Made by a program: the position numbers and the translations under genes. The notes beneath the pieces are model-generated. The model saw only the letters and a program-made list of their open reading frames with translations, ran no database searches and had not been told where the DNA came from. Shown here in pieces: positions 1 to 5,346 of a stretch of 5,346 bases of DNA (the stretch's first letter is position 1; each line of letters begins with the position of its first letter). This stretch comes from Piscirickettsiaceae bacterium (lineage in GTDB: Bacteria; Pseudomonadota; Gammaproteobacteria; PS1; Pseudothioglobaceae). The stretch lies in assembly GCA_012963565.1 (NCBI GenBank), contig DTVJ01000225.1:1-5346 (forward strand), given 5' to 3'.

Positions 1-650
1 TTAATATGATGCTCACAAATACTCATTAAATCAGATCTTAACCTAGCAATATCAGTTGAATGTCGACCAGTAATGGTCATAGCATGAGCTATATTATTAG
101 CCTCAAACTCAAACCGCGTAAAATCGGCCATTTCGACCGGATGGTCAATCAAATCTTGGTAATTATCAGCGCTATAGATTTCAAAGGCTTTATGTTTTGA
201 TTTAAGCTCTAATGTGGTGGCACAGGCCCAATCACCCAGTACATGGGCACTTGATGGATAATTAATCACAACTTCACATGGATCATCTTCAAAGCCTATT
301 GGCTTTAAAAATACACTACTGCCATTAAAAAAAGCGCGCTCACTGGTAAGATAAGCGGAACGCACCGATAAATCGAATGCATATATCTCATACTCCAAGG
401 TGATATTCTCATCGCAAGGATGGGTAATCCAGTGATTTTTATCCAGTTTCCTAATGACCAACGATTCACCACAACTGTGAGCACTCATACTAATCACATG
501 TTTGGAAAAATCACGAATTAAATAACTACCAGGAAGCCAGTTTGGCAACGAGAAAACTTGACCTAGTGGATTAGGATGATCAAGTGTTAGCTCAATATGA
601 AAAATATGTGCATGTAAATCTTTAGGGGTGATTGTGTATTTGATACTCAT
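1..650 (-). CDS. M61-family aminopeptidase (glycyl aminopeptidase type), N-terminal part, cut by the window edge
   Basis: This reading frame starts at ATG 650-648 and stays open for 216 residues to the left edge, so the 3' part is missing. I translated it by hand. It begins MSIKYTITPK and carries the motif WLPGSYLIRDFSKHV (residues 38-52), a hallmark of the M61 N-terminal beta domain. Further family-like stretches are YQDLIDHPVEM (164-174), ITGRH (193-197) and a final ICEHH (211-215). M61 proteins are zinc metallo-aminopeptidases, usually near 600 residues, with a beta-rich N-terminal domain, a thermolysin-like HExxH domain and a C-terminal PDZ domain. The last two would lie outside the window, so catalytic competence cannot be judged. 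No signal peptide is seen, which suggests a cytoplasmic protein. The gene follows the TolC-like gene after 39 bases with no terminator between them. Only a weak AAGG, one base from the ATG, resembles a ribosome site. Confidence 0.88.
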   Translation of the reverse strand, partial: MSIKYTITPKDLHAHIFHIELTLDHPNPLGQVFSLPNWLPGSYLIRDFSKHVISMSAHSCGESLVIRKLDKNHWITHPCDENITLEYEIYAFDLSVRSAYLTSERAFFNGSSVFLKPIGFEDDPCEVVINYPSSAHVLGDWACATTLELKSKHKAFEIYSADNYQDLIDHPVEMADFTRFEFEANNIAHAMTITGRHSTDIARLRSDLMSICEHHI

Positions 651-689
651 GCCTTATTCAGAAATGATTATTATTTTTTGAGCTTGGTA

Positions 690-2066
690 TCATTTTACCA
701 GTTGATCAATCGTTGCCCTATATTCGAGTACTGATTTCTGATAATTTGTGGCCATCTGTGCATAGCTTAGTTGAGCATTTTGCTCATTGTTTTGAGCACT
801 AATAACAAAACTCGCTTGTCCGCTACCATTAGAATAACGATCCCTTTCTTCTATGGTACGTTCCTTGGCAATAGCAATTTGCTTTTTATTGGATTTAAGC
901 ATTTGCGCTAGTAGATTAATTTTTTCTTTCAATGTGGTTGCTTGCACAGTAAGTTCAAGTAATTGCTCTTGTTTGTATTGCATCAACCGCGCTAATTTTA
1001 TTTGTGCTTTTTTGATGTTACTTGTACTTTTAATACCACCCAATGGATAAGACAGGCCAAGACCAACATTCCAAGTTGCACTTTGATTTTCTAACGAACT
1101 TGAATAGTTAGTGTTTTCCCCTTCGCTACTCAAACCTAAATTTAAATCTAATTTAGCTTGAGATTCATTTTTAAAACTGAGTAACTGGCGTTTTAAAGTT
1201 TTTTGGTTTAAATCAATTATTTTTAACACTCTAGAGTTGCTTAATAACTGATTTTTTAAATACGTACTTTTGGGTGTATAAGCTTTATAAAGATCCGCCT
1301 TAGCAATCACTTGATCAAAATCAACAGCTAAGGTAATAGCAATTTCATGACGTAATAAGGTCAAATCTTGCTGTGCCTGTAGTAATTGTTGTTTTGCACT
1401 TTGATAAGCATCTTCTTGCAATAATACATCCACCTTGTTCACCACCGAAGCGGTAAATTTTTCTTTAACCAAATTCAATTCTTGGTTGGCTAAGCTTAGT
1501 CGACGCTCATTAATCAATTGTTGCTCTTGTGCATAAGCCAAATCAATAAAACGTTTGAGTTTTTTAAGGATAAAGTTCTCTTCTTGTTCCGTCCTTTCTA
1601 AGACATCTTGTTCAATAGCAATCTGTGCAACATCGGTATTAAGGCGGTCGTTGACGCCATCTTTGTTACGTAATAACGGATAAGTGTAATCCAGTGAAAA
1701 CTTATTACGAGTGTTATTGACGTCCTTATTTTTATCTTTCCACGTATGCTTAAAGGTGATATCACTACCCGAACTGGTCAGCTTTCTAGTGGCAGAAACA
1801 TCGACCGAGGTGGTGACCAAGTCAGTATTTGTACTCGATGAAATAGCACTAGTATCTTCATCCTTATAATCGCCATCAATCGCAATAATCCAATCTTCTT
1901 TATCTGTGGTAGCATATTTTTCGACTTGTTTTATTTGACTAGTCAATGCCTGTTGGTCAAAGAAAGGATGAGTACTTTTTAATTGTTCAACAAACTCATG
2001 CACACTCATTGCCTGAGCATTTAGGCCAATGAATAATATCGCAATGGTGATTAAAATTCGATTCAT
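690..2066 (-). CDS. TolC-family outer membrane efflux protein
   Basis: The 458-residue product begins with a typical Sec signal peptide: MNR, a hydrophobic core ILITIAILFIGL, and NAQA, with likely cleavage after residue 19. The mature part has the duplicated architecture of TolC/OEP proteins. Long Gln/Lys/Glu-rich helices (about 145-245 and 350-458) alternate with beta-like stretches. Two equivalent strand ends, YTYPLLR (127-133) and LSYPLGG (338-344), mark the two halves. Family members trimerise into an outer-membrane barrel plus periplasmic tunnel that exports substrates delivered by an adaptor and inner-membrane pump. No adaptor or complete pump gene is visible, so the partner and substrate are unknown. 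The start codon overlaps the aroK stop by four bases (ATGA), and no clear Shine-Dalgarno site precedes it, which suggests translational coupling. The length is close to that of other family members. Confidence 0.85.
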   Translation of the reverse strand: MNRILITIAILFIGLNAQAMSVHEFVEQLKSTHPFFDQQALTSQIKQVEKYATTDKEDWIIAIDGDYKDEDTSAISSSTNTDLVTTSVDVSATRKLTSSGSDITFKHTWKDKNKDVNNTRNKFSLDYTYPLLRNKDGVNDRLNTDVAQIAIEQDVLERTEQEENFILKKLKRFIDLAYAQEQQLINERRLSLANQELNLVKEKFTASVVNKVDVLLQEDAYQSAKQQLLQAQQDLTLLRHEIAITLAVDFDQVIAKADLYKAYTPKSTYLKNQLLSNSRVLKIIDLNQKTLKRQLLSFKNESQAKLDLNLGLSSEGENTNYSSSLENQSATWNVGLGLSYPLGGIKSTSNIKKAQIKLARLMQYKQEQLLELTVQATTLKEKINLLAQMLKSNKKQIAIAKERTIEERDRYSNGSGQASFVISAQNNEQNAQLSYAQMATNYQKSVLEYRATIDQLVK

Positions 2067-2584
2067 TTTGGTACAGATTTTTTGATTTCGTTGATAATAG
2101 CGTAGAGCTTTTTACCTGTAGTGTCAATCACTACATCAGCGACTTCTTGATAAAAAGTCTCTCTAGCATTCACTAAATCACGAATGGTTTGCTCTCGGTT
2201 ATTTGATTGCTCTAATAAAGGACGCAATTTTGATTTGGCTGTGCGTCTGACCAATTGTTCAATACTTGATGATAGGTAAACCACAAAACTGTCACGTTTC
2301 AATAAATCTCTATTTTCTTGTTTGATAACAATACCGCCACCAGTGGCAATGACAATGTTAGGAATTGCACACAAATCTTTAAGCATTTGCGTCTCACGCT
2401 TGCGAAACCCCTTCTCACCTTCCACATCAAAGATATGATCAATGGCAACACCGGTACGCGAGACAATTTCGAAATCAGAATCAAAGAAATCACGCTTTAA
2501 TACACAAGCAAGACGACGGCCAACCGATGTCTTTCCTGAGCCCATTGGGCCGACTAAAACAACGTTGGTTGAACTCTTGCCCAT
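2063..2584 (-). CDS. aroK: Shikimate kinase (AroK)
   Basis: This enzyme phosphorylates shikimate with ATP to shikimate 3-phosphate, the fifth step of the chorismate pathway, in the cytoplasm. The 173-residue length is normal for the family. Visible motifs are the Walker A loop GPMGSGKTS (12-20) and the FFDSD stretch (33-37), whose Asp residues contact Mg and shikimate. Also visible are FRKRE (60-64) with the substrate-binding Arg, the ATGGG loop (80-84), the lid motif LRPLL with Arg121, and the ARETFYQEVAD segment (140-150) with the adenine-side Arg. All key residues appear intact. The gene lies 18 bases after the zinc-finger gene and its TGA overlaps the next ATG. No good Shine-Dalgarno sequence precedes the ATG, but the start fits the family N-terminus. 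AroK and AroL cannot be separated from the sequence alone. In many gammaproteobacteria aroB follows aroK, but here it does not. Confidence 0.95.
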   Translation of the reverse strand: MGKSSTNVVLVGPMGSGKTSVGRRLACVLKRDFFDSDFEIVSRTGVAIDHIFDVEGEKGFRKRETQMLKDLCAIPNIVIATGGGIVIKQENRDLLKRDSFVVYLSSSIEQLVRRTAKSKLRPLLEQSNNREQTIRDLVNARETFYQEVADVVIDTTGKKLYAIINEIKKSVPK

Positions 2585-2602
2585 GATAGAATTAAGCGGT
2601 GA

Positions 2603-2794
2603 CTAAACCAGTTCGTAACTTGCACCGCAATAAGGGCAAGCGGCTTTACCTTCTGAGTTAAATTTCATAAATACCTTAGGGTGCATGCTCCATTTCTGTG
2701 CATCTTTTGGTGGGCAATGAAAAGGCAAATCTTTTGCTTCCACCACATTAAAGCTCACATGTTTTTGTTGAAAATCGTCTACCGATACACTCAT
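2603..2794 (-). CDS. Small CHCC-type zinc-finger protein (zf-CHCC family), 63 residues
   Basis: The product, read from ATG 2794-2792, is a 63-residue soluble protein with potential zinc ligands C27, H38, C53 and C56. The C-x10-H-x14-C-x2-C arrangement matches the zf-CHCC family, related to the zinc-binding part of the mitochondrial complex I subunit NDUFS6. Recognisable stretches are FHCPP (25-29), HPKVF (38-42) and ACPYCGASY (52-60). The function in bacteria is not established. I chose this start because AAGGAG sits exactly seven bases upstream. A longer reading from TTG 2818 would add eight residues, but it would lie inside ilvE and upstream of this ribosome site. The ATG overlaps the ilvE stop by one base (TAATG), so translation is probably coupled to ilvE. 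From memory, a small protein of this type near ilvE is a recurring arrangement in gammaproteobacteria. Confidence 0.87.
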   Translation of the reverse strand: MSVSVDDFQQKHVSFNVVEAKDLPFHCPPKDAQKWSMHPKVFMKFNSEGKAACPYCGASYELV

Positions 2795-3723
2795 TAACAT
2801 ACTCCTTTTGCAATCCAATCTTTATACTTGTCGTTACGGCCATAAACACAATCAAAGTACAAGGTTTGTAGCTGTTCAGTCACTGGGCCGCGAGTCCCAG
2901 ACCCAATCATGCGATTATCTAACTCACGAATTGGTGTTACTTCTGCTGCTGTACCGGTAAAGAAGGCCTCATCTGCACAATAAACCTCATCACGGGTGAT
3001 GCGTTTTTCAATAATCTTGTAACCTAAATCAGTCGCCAAAGTAAAAATTGTATCACGAGTAATGCCTGCTAATGCAGAAGTTAAATCAGGCGTATAAATA
3101 ACACCATCACGTACGATGAAAATATTCTCGCCACTACCTTCTGCCACAAAACCATCAACATCTAACATTAATGCCTCATCATAGCCGTCCGTTAACGCCT
3201 CTTGAAGCGCCATCATTGAGTTAATATAGTTACCATTAGCTTTGGCCTTAGTCATGGCAATATTGGCATGATGACGTGTATAAGAAGAAGTGCGAATACG
3301 AATACCATTGTTCATGTTGTCTTCACCTAAATAAGCACCCCACTCCCATGCAGCAATCATAACATGTACTTTTAAATTATCGGCACGCAAGCCCATACCT
3401 TCTGAGCCGTAAAAACACATTGGGCGTATATAAGCTGAACTAAGATTGTTCTTGGCAACCACATCCCTTTGAGCTTGGTTTAGCGTGTCTTGATCAAATG
3501 GCATTTTCATACCTAAGATATGTGCAGAATTAAACCAGCGCTTAGTGTGCTCTTCAAGTTTGAAAATTGCTGGACCATTATCAGTTTCATAAGCACGTAC
3601 ACCTTCGAACGCACCCATACCATAATGCAATGTATGGGTTAGTACGTGTACTTTAGCTTCACGCCATTCTACCCACTCACCATCCATCCAAATTAAACCA
3701 TCTCTATCTGCAAATGTAGACAT
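2794..3723 (-). CDS. ilvE: Branched-chain-amino-acid aminotransferase (IlvE)
   Basis: This is a fold-type IV, PLP-dependent aminotransferase that interconverts Ile, Leu and Val with their 2-oxo acids using glutamate, the last biosynthetic step for all three. The 309 residues match the E. coli IlvE length. The N-terminus has WMDGEWVEWREAKVHVLTH (12-30), then LHYGMGAFEGVRAYE (32-46). Other features are SAYIRPM (96-102), the expected Schiff-base lysine K161 in TKAKANGNY, and E195 of AEGSGEN (194-200), which should contact the pyridine nitrogen. GITRD (220-224) and TGTAAEVTP (256-264), which bind phosphate and substrate, complete the site. The start is three bases after the lysC stop, with AAGGA seven bases upstream. 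Its position after lysC joins the first step of the aspartate family to the last step of isoleucine. A D-amino-acid transaminase is a less likely alternative given the closeness to IlvE. Confidence 0.95.
   Translation of the reverse strand: MSTFADRDGLIWMDGEWVEWREAKVHVLTHTLHYGMGAFEGVRAYETDNGPAIFKLEEHTKRWFNSAHILGMKMPFDQDTLNQAQRDVVAKNNLSSAYIRPMCFYGSEGMGLRADNLKVHVMIAAWEWGAYLGEDNMNNGIRIRTSSYTRHHANIAMTKAKANGNYINSMMALQEALTDGYDEALMLDVDGFVAEGSGENIFIVRDGVIYTPDLTSALAGITRDTIFTLATDLGYKIIEKRITRDEVYCADEAFFTGTAAEVTPIRELDNRMIGSGTRGPVTEQLQTLYFDCVYGRNDKYKDWIAKGVC
2802..2807 (-). promoter_or_regulatory. Ribosome binding site of the zinc-finger gene (AAGGAG), inside the ilvE end
   Basis: AAGGAG lies within the last codons of ilvE, seven bases before ATG 2794. 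It is the strongest Shine-Dalgarno sequence that I noticed here. It fixes the start of the small zinc-finger protein at 2794 rather than at TTG 2818 or ATG 2800, which is only one base away from it. Confidence 0.85.
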
Positions 3724-3726
3724 CTC

Positions 3727-4209
3727 TTATTCCTTATCCAATTCAAACGCGCTATGCAATGAGCGCACTGCTAATTCTAAATATTTTTCATCAATAACAA
3801 CTGATATTTTAATCTCACTGGTTGAAATCATTTGAATATTAATGCCTTCATTATGTAACACTTCAAACATCTGTGCCGCAATACCTGCATGTGAACGCAT
3901 ACCAATACCAACCAATGATACCTTAACCACTTTATCGTCGCTTTGCACTGCTATAGCGCCAAGTTCCTTGCACAGATGATCTAGAATTTTACTAGCATCA
4001 GCAAAATCATTACGATGAACAGTGAAAGCAAAGTTAGTCAACCCTTCACGTGCAGATACACTCTGCACAATCATATCAACTTCGATATTGGCTTCACTAA
4101 TCGGCTTTAAAATTTGAAAGGCAATACCAGGTTTATCTGGCACACCGATTAAACTTAATTTTGCTTCATCTTGATTATGCGCAATTCCTGAAATAACGGC
4201 TTGTTCCAC
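3727..4209 (-). CDS. Putative internally initiated beta (regulatory) subunit of aspartate kinase
   Basis: Within lysC, codon 248 is GTG at 4209-4207 and is preceded at seven bases by GAGGA (4221-4217). Starting there gives 160 residues, exactly the two ACT domains. In Corynebacterium and Bacillus aspartokinases of the alpha2-beta2 type, a beta subunit of this kind is made from an in-frame internal start at nearly the same place. In C. glutamicum it is about residue 250, just before a segment like the one here (ENIVEQAV, 246-253). The site has better ribosome-binding features than the lysC start itself. Whether it is used is inference: some aspartokinases with two ACT domains are homomeric, and purine-rich stretches arise by chance. 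Confidence 0.42.
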   Translation of the reverse strand: MEQAVISGIAHNQDEAKLSLIGVPDKPGIAFQILKPISEANIEVDMIVQSVSAREGLTNFAFTVHRNDFADASKILDHLCKELGAIAVQSDDKVVKVSLVGIGMRSHAGIAAQMFEVLHNEGINIQMISTSEIKISVVIDEKYLELAVRSLHSAFELDKE

Positions 4210-4950
4210 AATGTTTTCCTCACTGGTTATTAATGTTCCTACTGGGTTATCAATCAAGGACGATAACACCCTTAAAGGTACCTTGTACTTTGATGCAAAC
4301 TCAACTGATCGAATTTGCAAAACTTTTGAGCCAAGCGATGCCATCTCCAGCATTTCTTCATAGCTCACAGTATTCATTTTTATAGCATTTGGCTCAATAC
4401 GGGGATCAGTCGTATAAACGCCATCAACATCTGTATATATCTGACACTCATCAGCCTTAAGAGCAGCAGCCAAAGCAACCGCAGTCGTATCAGAACCACC
4501 ACGTCCTAAAGTGGTAATATGTCCATCTTCATCCACACCCTGAAAGCCTGCCACAACCACAACTTTGCCCTGTTCTAAACTTTCACGAATACGATGATCA
4601 TCAATTGATTTAATCCGTGCTTTGCCATGCTCGCTATCTGTAGTAATGCGTACTTGTGCACCAGTGTACGATATAGCATCACAACCCAACTGTTGTAGTG
4701 CCATACTCAGCAACGAAATAGTCACTTGCTCACCTGTAGTTAAGAGCACGTCCATCTCTCTAAGTGACGGTATATCTTGAACCACTCGTGCCAAGGTAGT
4801 CATGCGGTTAGTCTCACCACTCATGGCAGACACACTCACAACCAACTGATCACCTGCATCTATAAATGCTTTAATTTTTTTAGCAACGGTTTGAATACGC
4901 TCAACCGAGCCTACTGAAGTGCCACCGTATTTTTGTACAATTAATGCCAT
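3727..4950 (-). CDS. lysC: Aspartate kinase, monofunctional, two ACT domains (LysC)
   Basis: This enzyme phosphorylates L-aspartate to 4-aspartyl phosphate, the committed step to lysine (and diaminopimelate), methionine, threonine and isoleucine. It has 407 residues and no homoserine dehydrogenase fusion. The kinase domain spans about 1-245: KYGGTSVGS (7-15), SAMSGETN (41-48), TTGEQV (71-76), FQGVDEDG (136-143), TTLGRGGSDTTA (146-157) and YTDVDGVYTTDPR (172-184). Two ACT regulatory domains follow, around 265-330 and 342-405, containing GVPDKPGIAF (269-278) and ISTSEIKISV (375-384). These are the usual sites of lysine/threonine feedback. The MALIVQKYGG start is the conserved family N-terminus, yet only AT-rich sequence and no clear Shine-Dalgarno site precedes it. 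It is the first gene after a terminator and a putative promoter, so it likely heads the operon. A possible internal start at 4209 is listed separately. Confidence 0.95.
   Translation of the reverse strand: MALIVQKYGGTSVGSVERIQTVAKKIKAFIDAGDQLVVSVSAMSGETNRMTTLARVVQDIPSLREMDVLLTTGEQVTISLLSMALQQLGCDAISYTGAQVRITTDSEHGKARIKSIDDHRIRESLEQGKVVVVAGFQGVDEDGHITTLGRGGSDTTAVALAAALKADECQIYTDVDGVYTTDPRIEPNAIKMNTVSYEEMLEMASLGSKVLQIRSVEFASKYKVPLRVLSSLIDNPVGTLITSEENIVEQAVISGIAHNQDEAKLSLIGVPDKPGIAFQILKPISEANIEVDMIVQSVSAREGLTNFAFTVHRNDFADASKILDHLCKELGAIAVQSDDKVVKVSLVGIGMRSHAGIAAQMFEVLHNEGINIQMISTSEIKISVVIDEKYLELAVRSLHSAFELDKE
3731..3735 (-). promoter_or_regulatory. Ribosome binding site of ilvE (AAGGA), inside the lysC end
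   Basis: AAGGA overlaps the last sense codons of lysC (Lys-Glu) and sits seven bases before the ilvE ATG. It supports both that start and coupling of ilvE translation to lysC. Confidence 0.8.
4217..4221 (-). promoter_or_regulatory. Possible internal ribosome binding site in lysC (GAGGA)
   Basis: GAGGA reads on the minus strand with a seven-base spacer to the in-frame GTG codon 248. It is the only basis in the DNA for the separate beta subunit, so it decides that call. It could equally be just the Ser-Glu-Glu coding sequence. Confidence 0.4.
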
Positions 4951-4978
4951 TAGCTATAATTTAATAAATAATGCATGA

Positions 4979-5005
4979 ATTATACTTTAGCAATAATACT
5001 TTCAA
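4979..5005 (-). promoter_or_regulatory. Putative sigma-70 promoter of the lysC operon
   Basis: On the minus strand there is a perfect -10 hexamer TATAAT (4984-4979), with TTGAAA (5005-5000) upstream as a five-of-six match to the -35 consensus. The spacer is 15 bases, shorter than the ideal 17, so another -35 placement is possible. Transcription would start near 4972 and give a leader of only about 20 bases. Its position, just past the terminator of the preceding gene and before lysC, fits an operon promoter. AT-rich background lowers certainty. Confidence 0.6.
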
Positions 5006-5008
5006 CAA

Positions 5009-5037
5009 TAAAAAAGACCTGCAAAAGCAGGCCTTTT
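5009..5037 (-). terminator. Rho-independent terminator of the RND/MMPL transporter gene
   Basis: Read on the minus strand, an 11-base-pair stem (AAAAGGCCTGC with GCAGGTCTTTT, one G-T wobble) closes a four-base TTTT loop. It is followed by a run of T (the A run 5015-5010 on the plus strand). It lies 20 bases after the transporter stop codon and about 60 bases before lysC, so it separates the two transcription units. On the plus strand the same stem has an A-C mismatch and a poorer T run, so the minus direction is favoured. Confidence 0.9.
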
Positions 5038-5056
5038 AAATAAGTACTTTTAATAT

Positions 5057-5346
5057 TTATTTCTTGCCAAATACATACTTTGGCTTAAAGATATAAATCA
5101 ACAATGGAATGATTGTTAGTGCAATCACCACATCAATAATCAATGCTTCAGAAATAAACACAGCTAATGCCCAAGTATTAGCCAACTGAGTCATTAGTAG
5201 TGGAATGAAACTTGCAAGCAATACAATAATAGATGCAAATACCGCAGCACCTGTTGTTTCTAATGTATTTTGCAACGATTCAACCCACTTACCACCTGTG
5301 GCTGCCATCTCCTCTTTAAGACGAGAGATCATGTAAATACCATAGT
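5057..5346 (-). CDS. RND/MMPL-superfamily transporter, C-terminal end, cut by the window edge
   Basis: Only the last 95 residues are present and the gene continues beyond the right edge. The frame is open to 5346, reading YGIYMISRLKEEM at the start, so the Met codon at 5332 is internal and not the true start. The YGIY stretch followed by a charged Arg/Lys/Glu segment matches the loop after a transmembrane helix in MMPL-type RND exporters (usually DYGIY). Two hydrophobic segments follow, at about fragment residues 33-53 and 58-86, the second with a central Asp71 and Pro80 as in the last helix of the family. A basic tail, FKPKYVFGKK, ends it. These are inner-membrane, proton-driven transporters of lipids, drugs or other hydrophobic substrates, and the substrate here cannot be told. 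A terminator follows directly, so it is probably not co-transcribed with lysC. Confidence 0.8.
   Translation of the reverse strand, partial: YGIYMISRLKEEMAATGGKWVESLQNTLETTGAAVFASIIVLLASFIPLLMTQLANTWALAVFISEALIIDVVIALTIIPLLIYIFKPKYVFGKK

Larger units (their letters stand above)
648..4984 (-). other. Probable six-gene operon lysC-ilvE-zf-aroK-tolC-like-M61 (start and junctions)
   Basis: All six genes point the same way. The successive junctions are 3 bases (lysC/ilvE), a one-base TAATG overlap (ilvE/zinc finger), 18 bases (zinc finger/aroK), a four-base ATGA overlap (aroK/TolC-like) and 39 bases (TolC-like/M61). I see no hairpin with a T run in any gap. The putative promoter before lysC is the only good one I noticed. 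The operon continues into the M61 gene past the left edge. Co-transcription is inferred from spacing; an internal promoter inside a coding region cannot be excluded. Confidence 0.7.

Noticed and set aside
853..1050. Plus-strand open frame of 65 codons
   Set aside because: It lies wholly inside the TolC-like gene on the opposite strand, resembles no family I know, and is best explained as a shadow of that gene's coding bias.
2299..2500. Two short open frames of about 60 codons (one on each strand) within aroK
   Set aside because: Both overlap the well-supported aroK frame, have no recognisable motif and no ribosome site that I can see.
2795..2818. N-terminal extension of the zinc-finger protein from TTG 2818
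   Set aside because: It would overlap ilvE by 25 bases and start upstream of the AAGGAG that perfectly serves ATG 2794. The extra residues also look unlike the family.
5042..5049. Eight-base palindrome AAGTACTT as an operator
   Set aside because: Short palindromes are expected by chance in AT-rich DNA. It sits between a stop codon and its terminator, where an operator would be unlikely.
4951..5056. Riboswitch or attenuator before lysC
   Set aside because: The only hairpin here is the terminator of the preceding gene, and it lies upstream of the putative lysC promoter. The remaining leader is too short.
5330..5332. ATG at 5332 as the start of a 91-residue membrane protein
   Set aside because: The frame stays open to the window edge and the upstream residues YGIY match the MMPL/RND loop motif, so this Met is internal to a larger gene.
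1..5346. tRNA or rRNA genes, CRISPR repeats, insertion sequences, attachment sites or a defence system
   Set aside because: Nearly the whole window is accounted for by conserved genes on one strand. I saw no repeated units, transposase, integrase or RNA-gene landmarks in the remaining short gaps.

Overview
The window is a compact, AT-rich (about 40% GC by eye) bacterial segment with every gene on the minus strand. The protein families and their order suggest a gammaproteobacterium: a LysC of the Pseudomonas-like monofunctional type starting MALIVQKYGG, an E. coli-type IlvE, a short CHCC zinc-finger protein directly after ilvE, AroK, a TolC-family protein and an M61 peptidase. Low GC and tight packing would fit a marine thioautotroph relative such as the SUP05/Thioglobaceae group. 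That placement is inference from general resemblance and has not been tested.

Layout, in the direction of transcription (high to low coordinates). The 3' end of an RND/MMPL-type membrane transporter enters at the right edge (5346-5057). It is closed by a clear rho-independent terminator (about 5037-5009). A short AT-rich gap with a good sigma-70-like promoter (-10 TATAAT at 4984-4979) follows. Then comes a tightly packed run of six genes: lysC (aspartate kinase), ilvE (branched-chain aminotransferase), a 63-residue zinc-finger protein, aroK (shikimate kinase), a TolC-family outer-membrane protein, and the first two thirds of an M61-family aminopeptidase gene or less, which runs off the left edge. 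Gaps are -4 to +39 bases and I see no internal terminator, so the six genes probably form one operon.

Functionally, the first part of the run is amino-acid biosynthesis. LysC makes aspartyl phosphate, the entry to Lys, Met, Thr and then Ile. IlvE performs the last step of Ile, Val and Leu synthesis. AroK phosphorylates shikimate towards chorismate. The TolC-like protein and the M61 peptidase have no obvious pathway link and may simply share the transcript.

This is mostly an ordinary housekeeping region, and I found no mobile element, CRISPR array, RNA gene or novel system. The points most worth checking are a likely internal translation start in lysC giving a separate regulatory subunit, substitutions in the LysC effector-binding ACT loop, the absence of room for a lysine riboswitch, and an aroK that is followed by a TolC gene instead of aroB.
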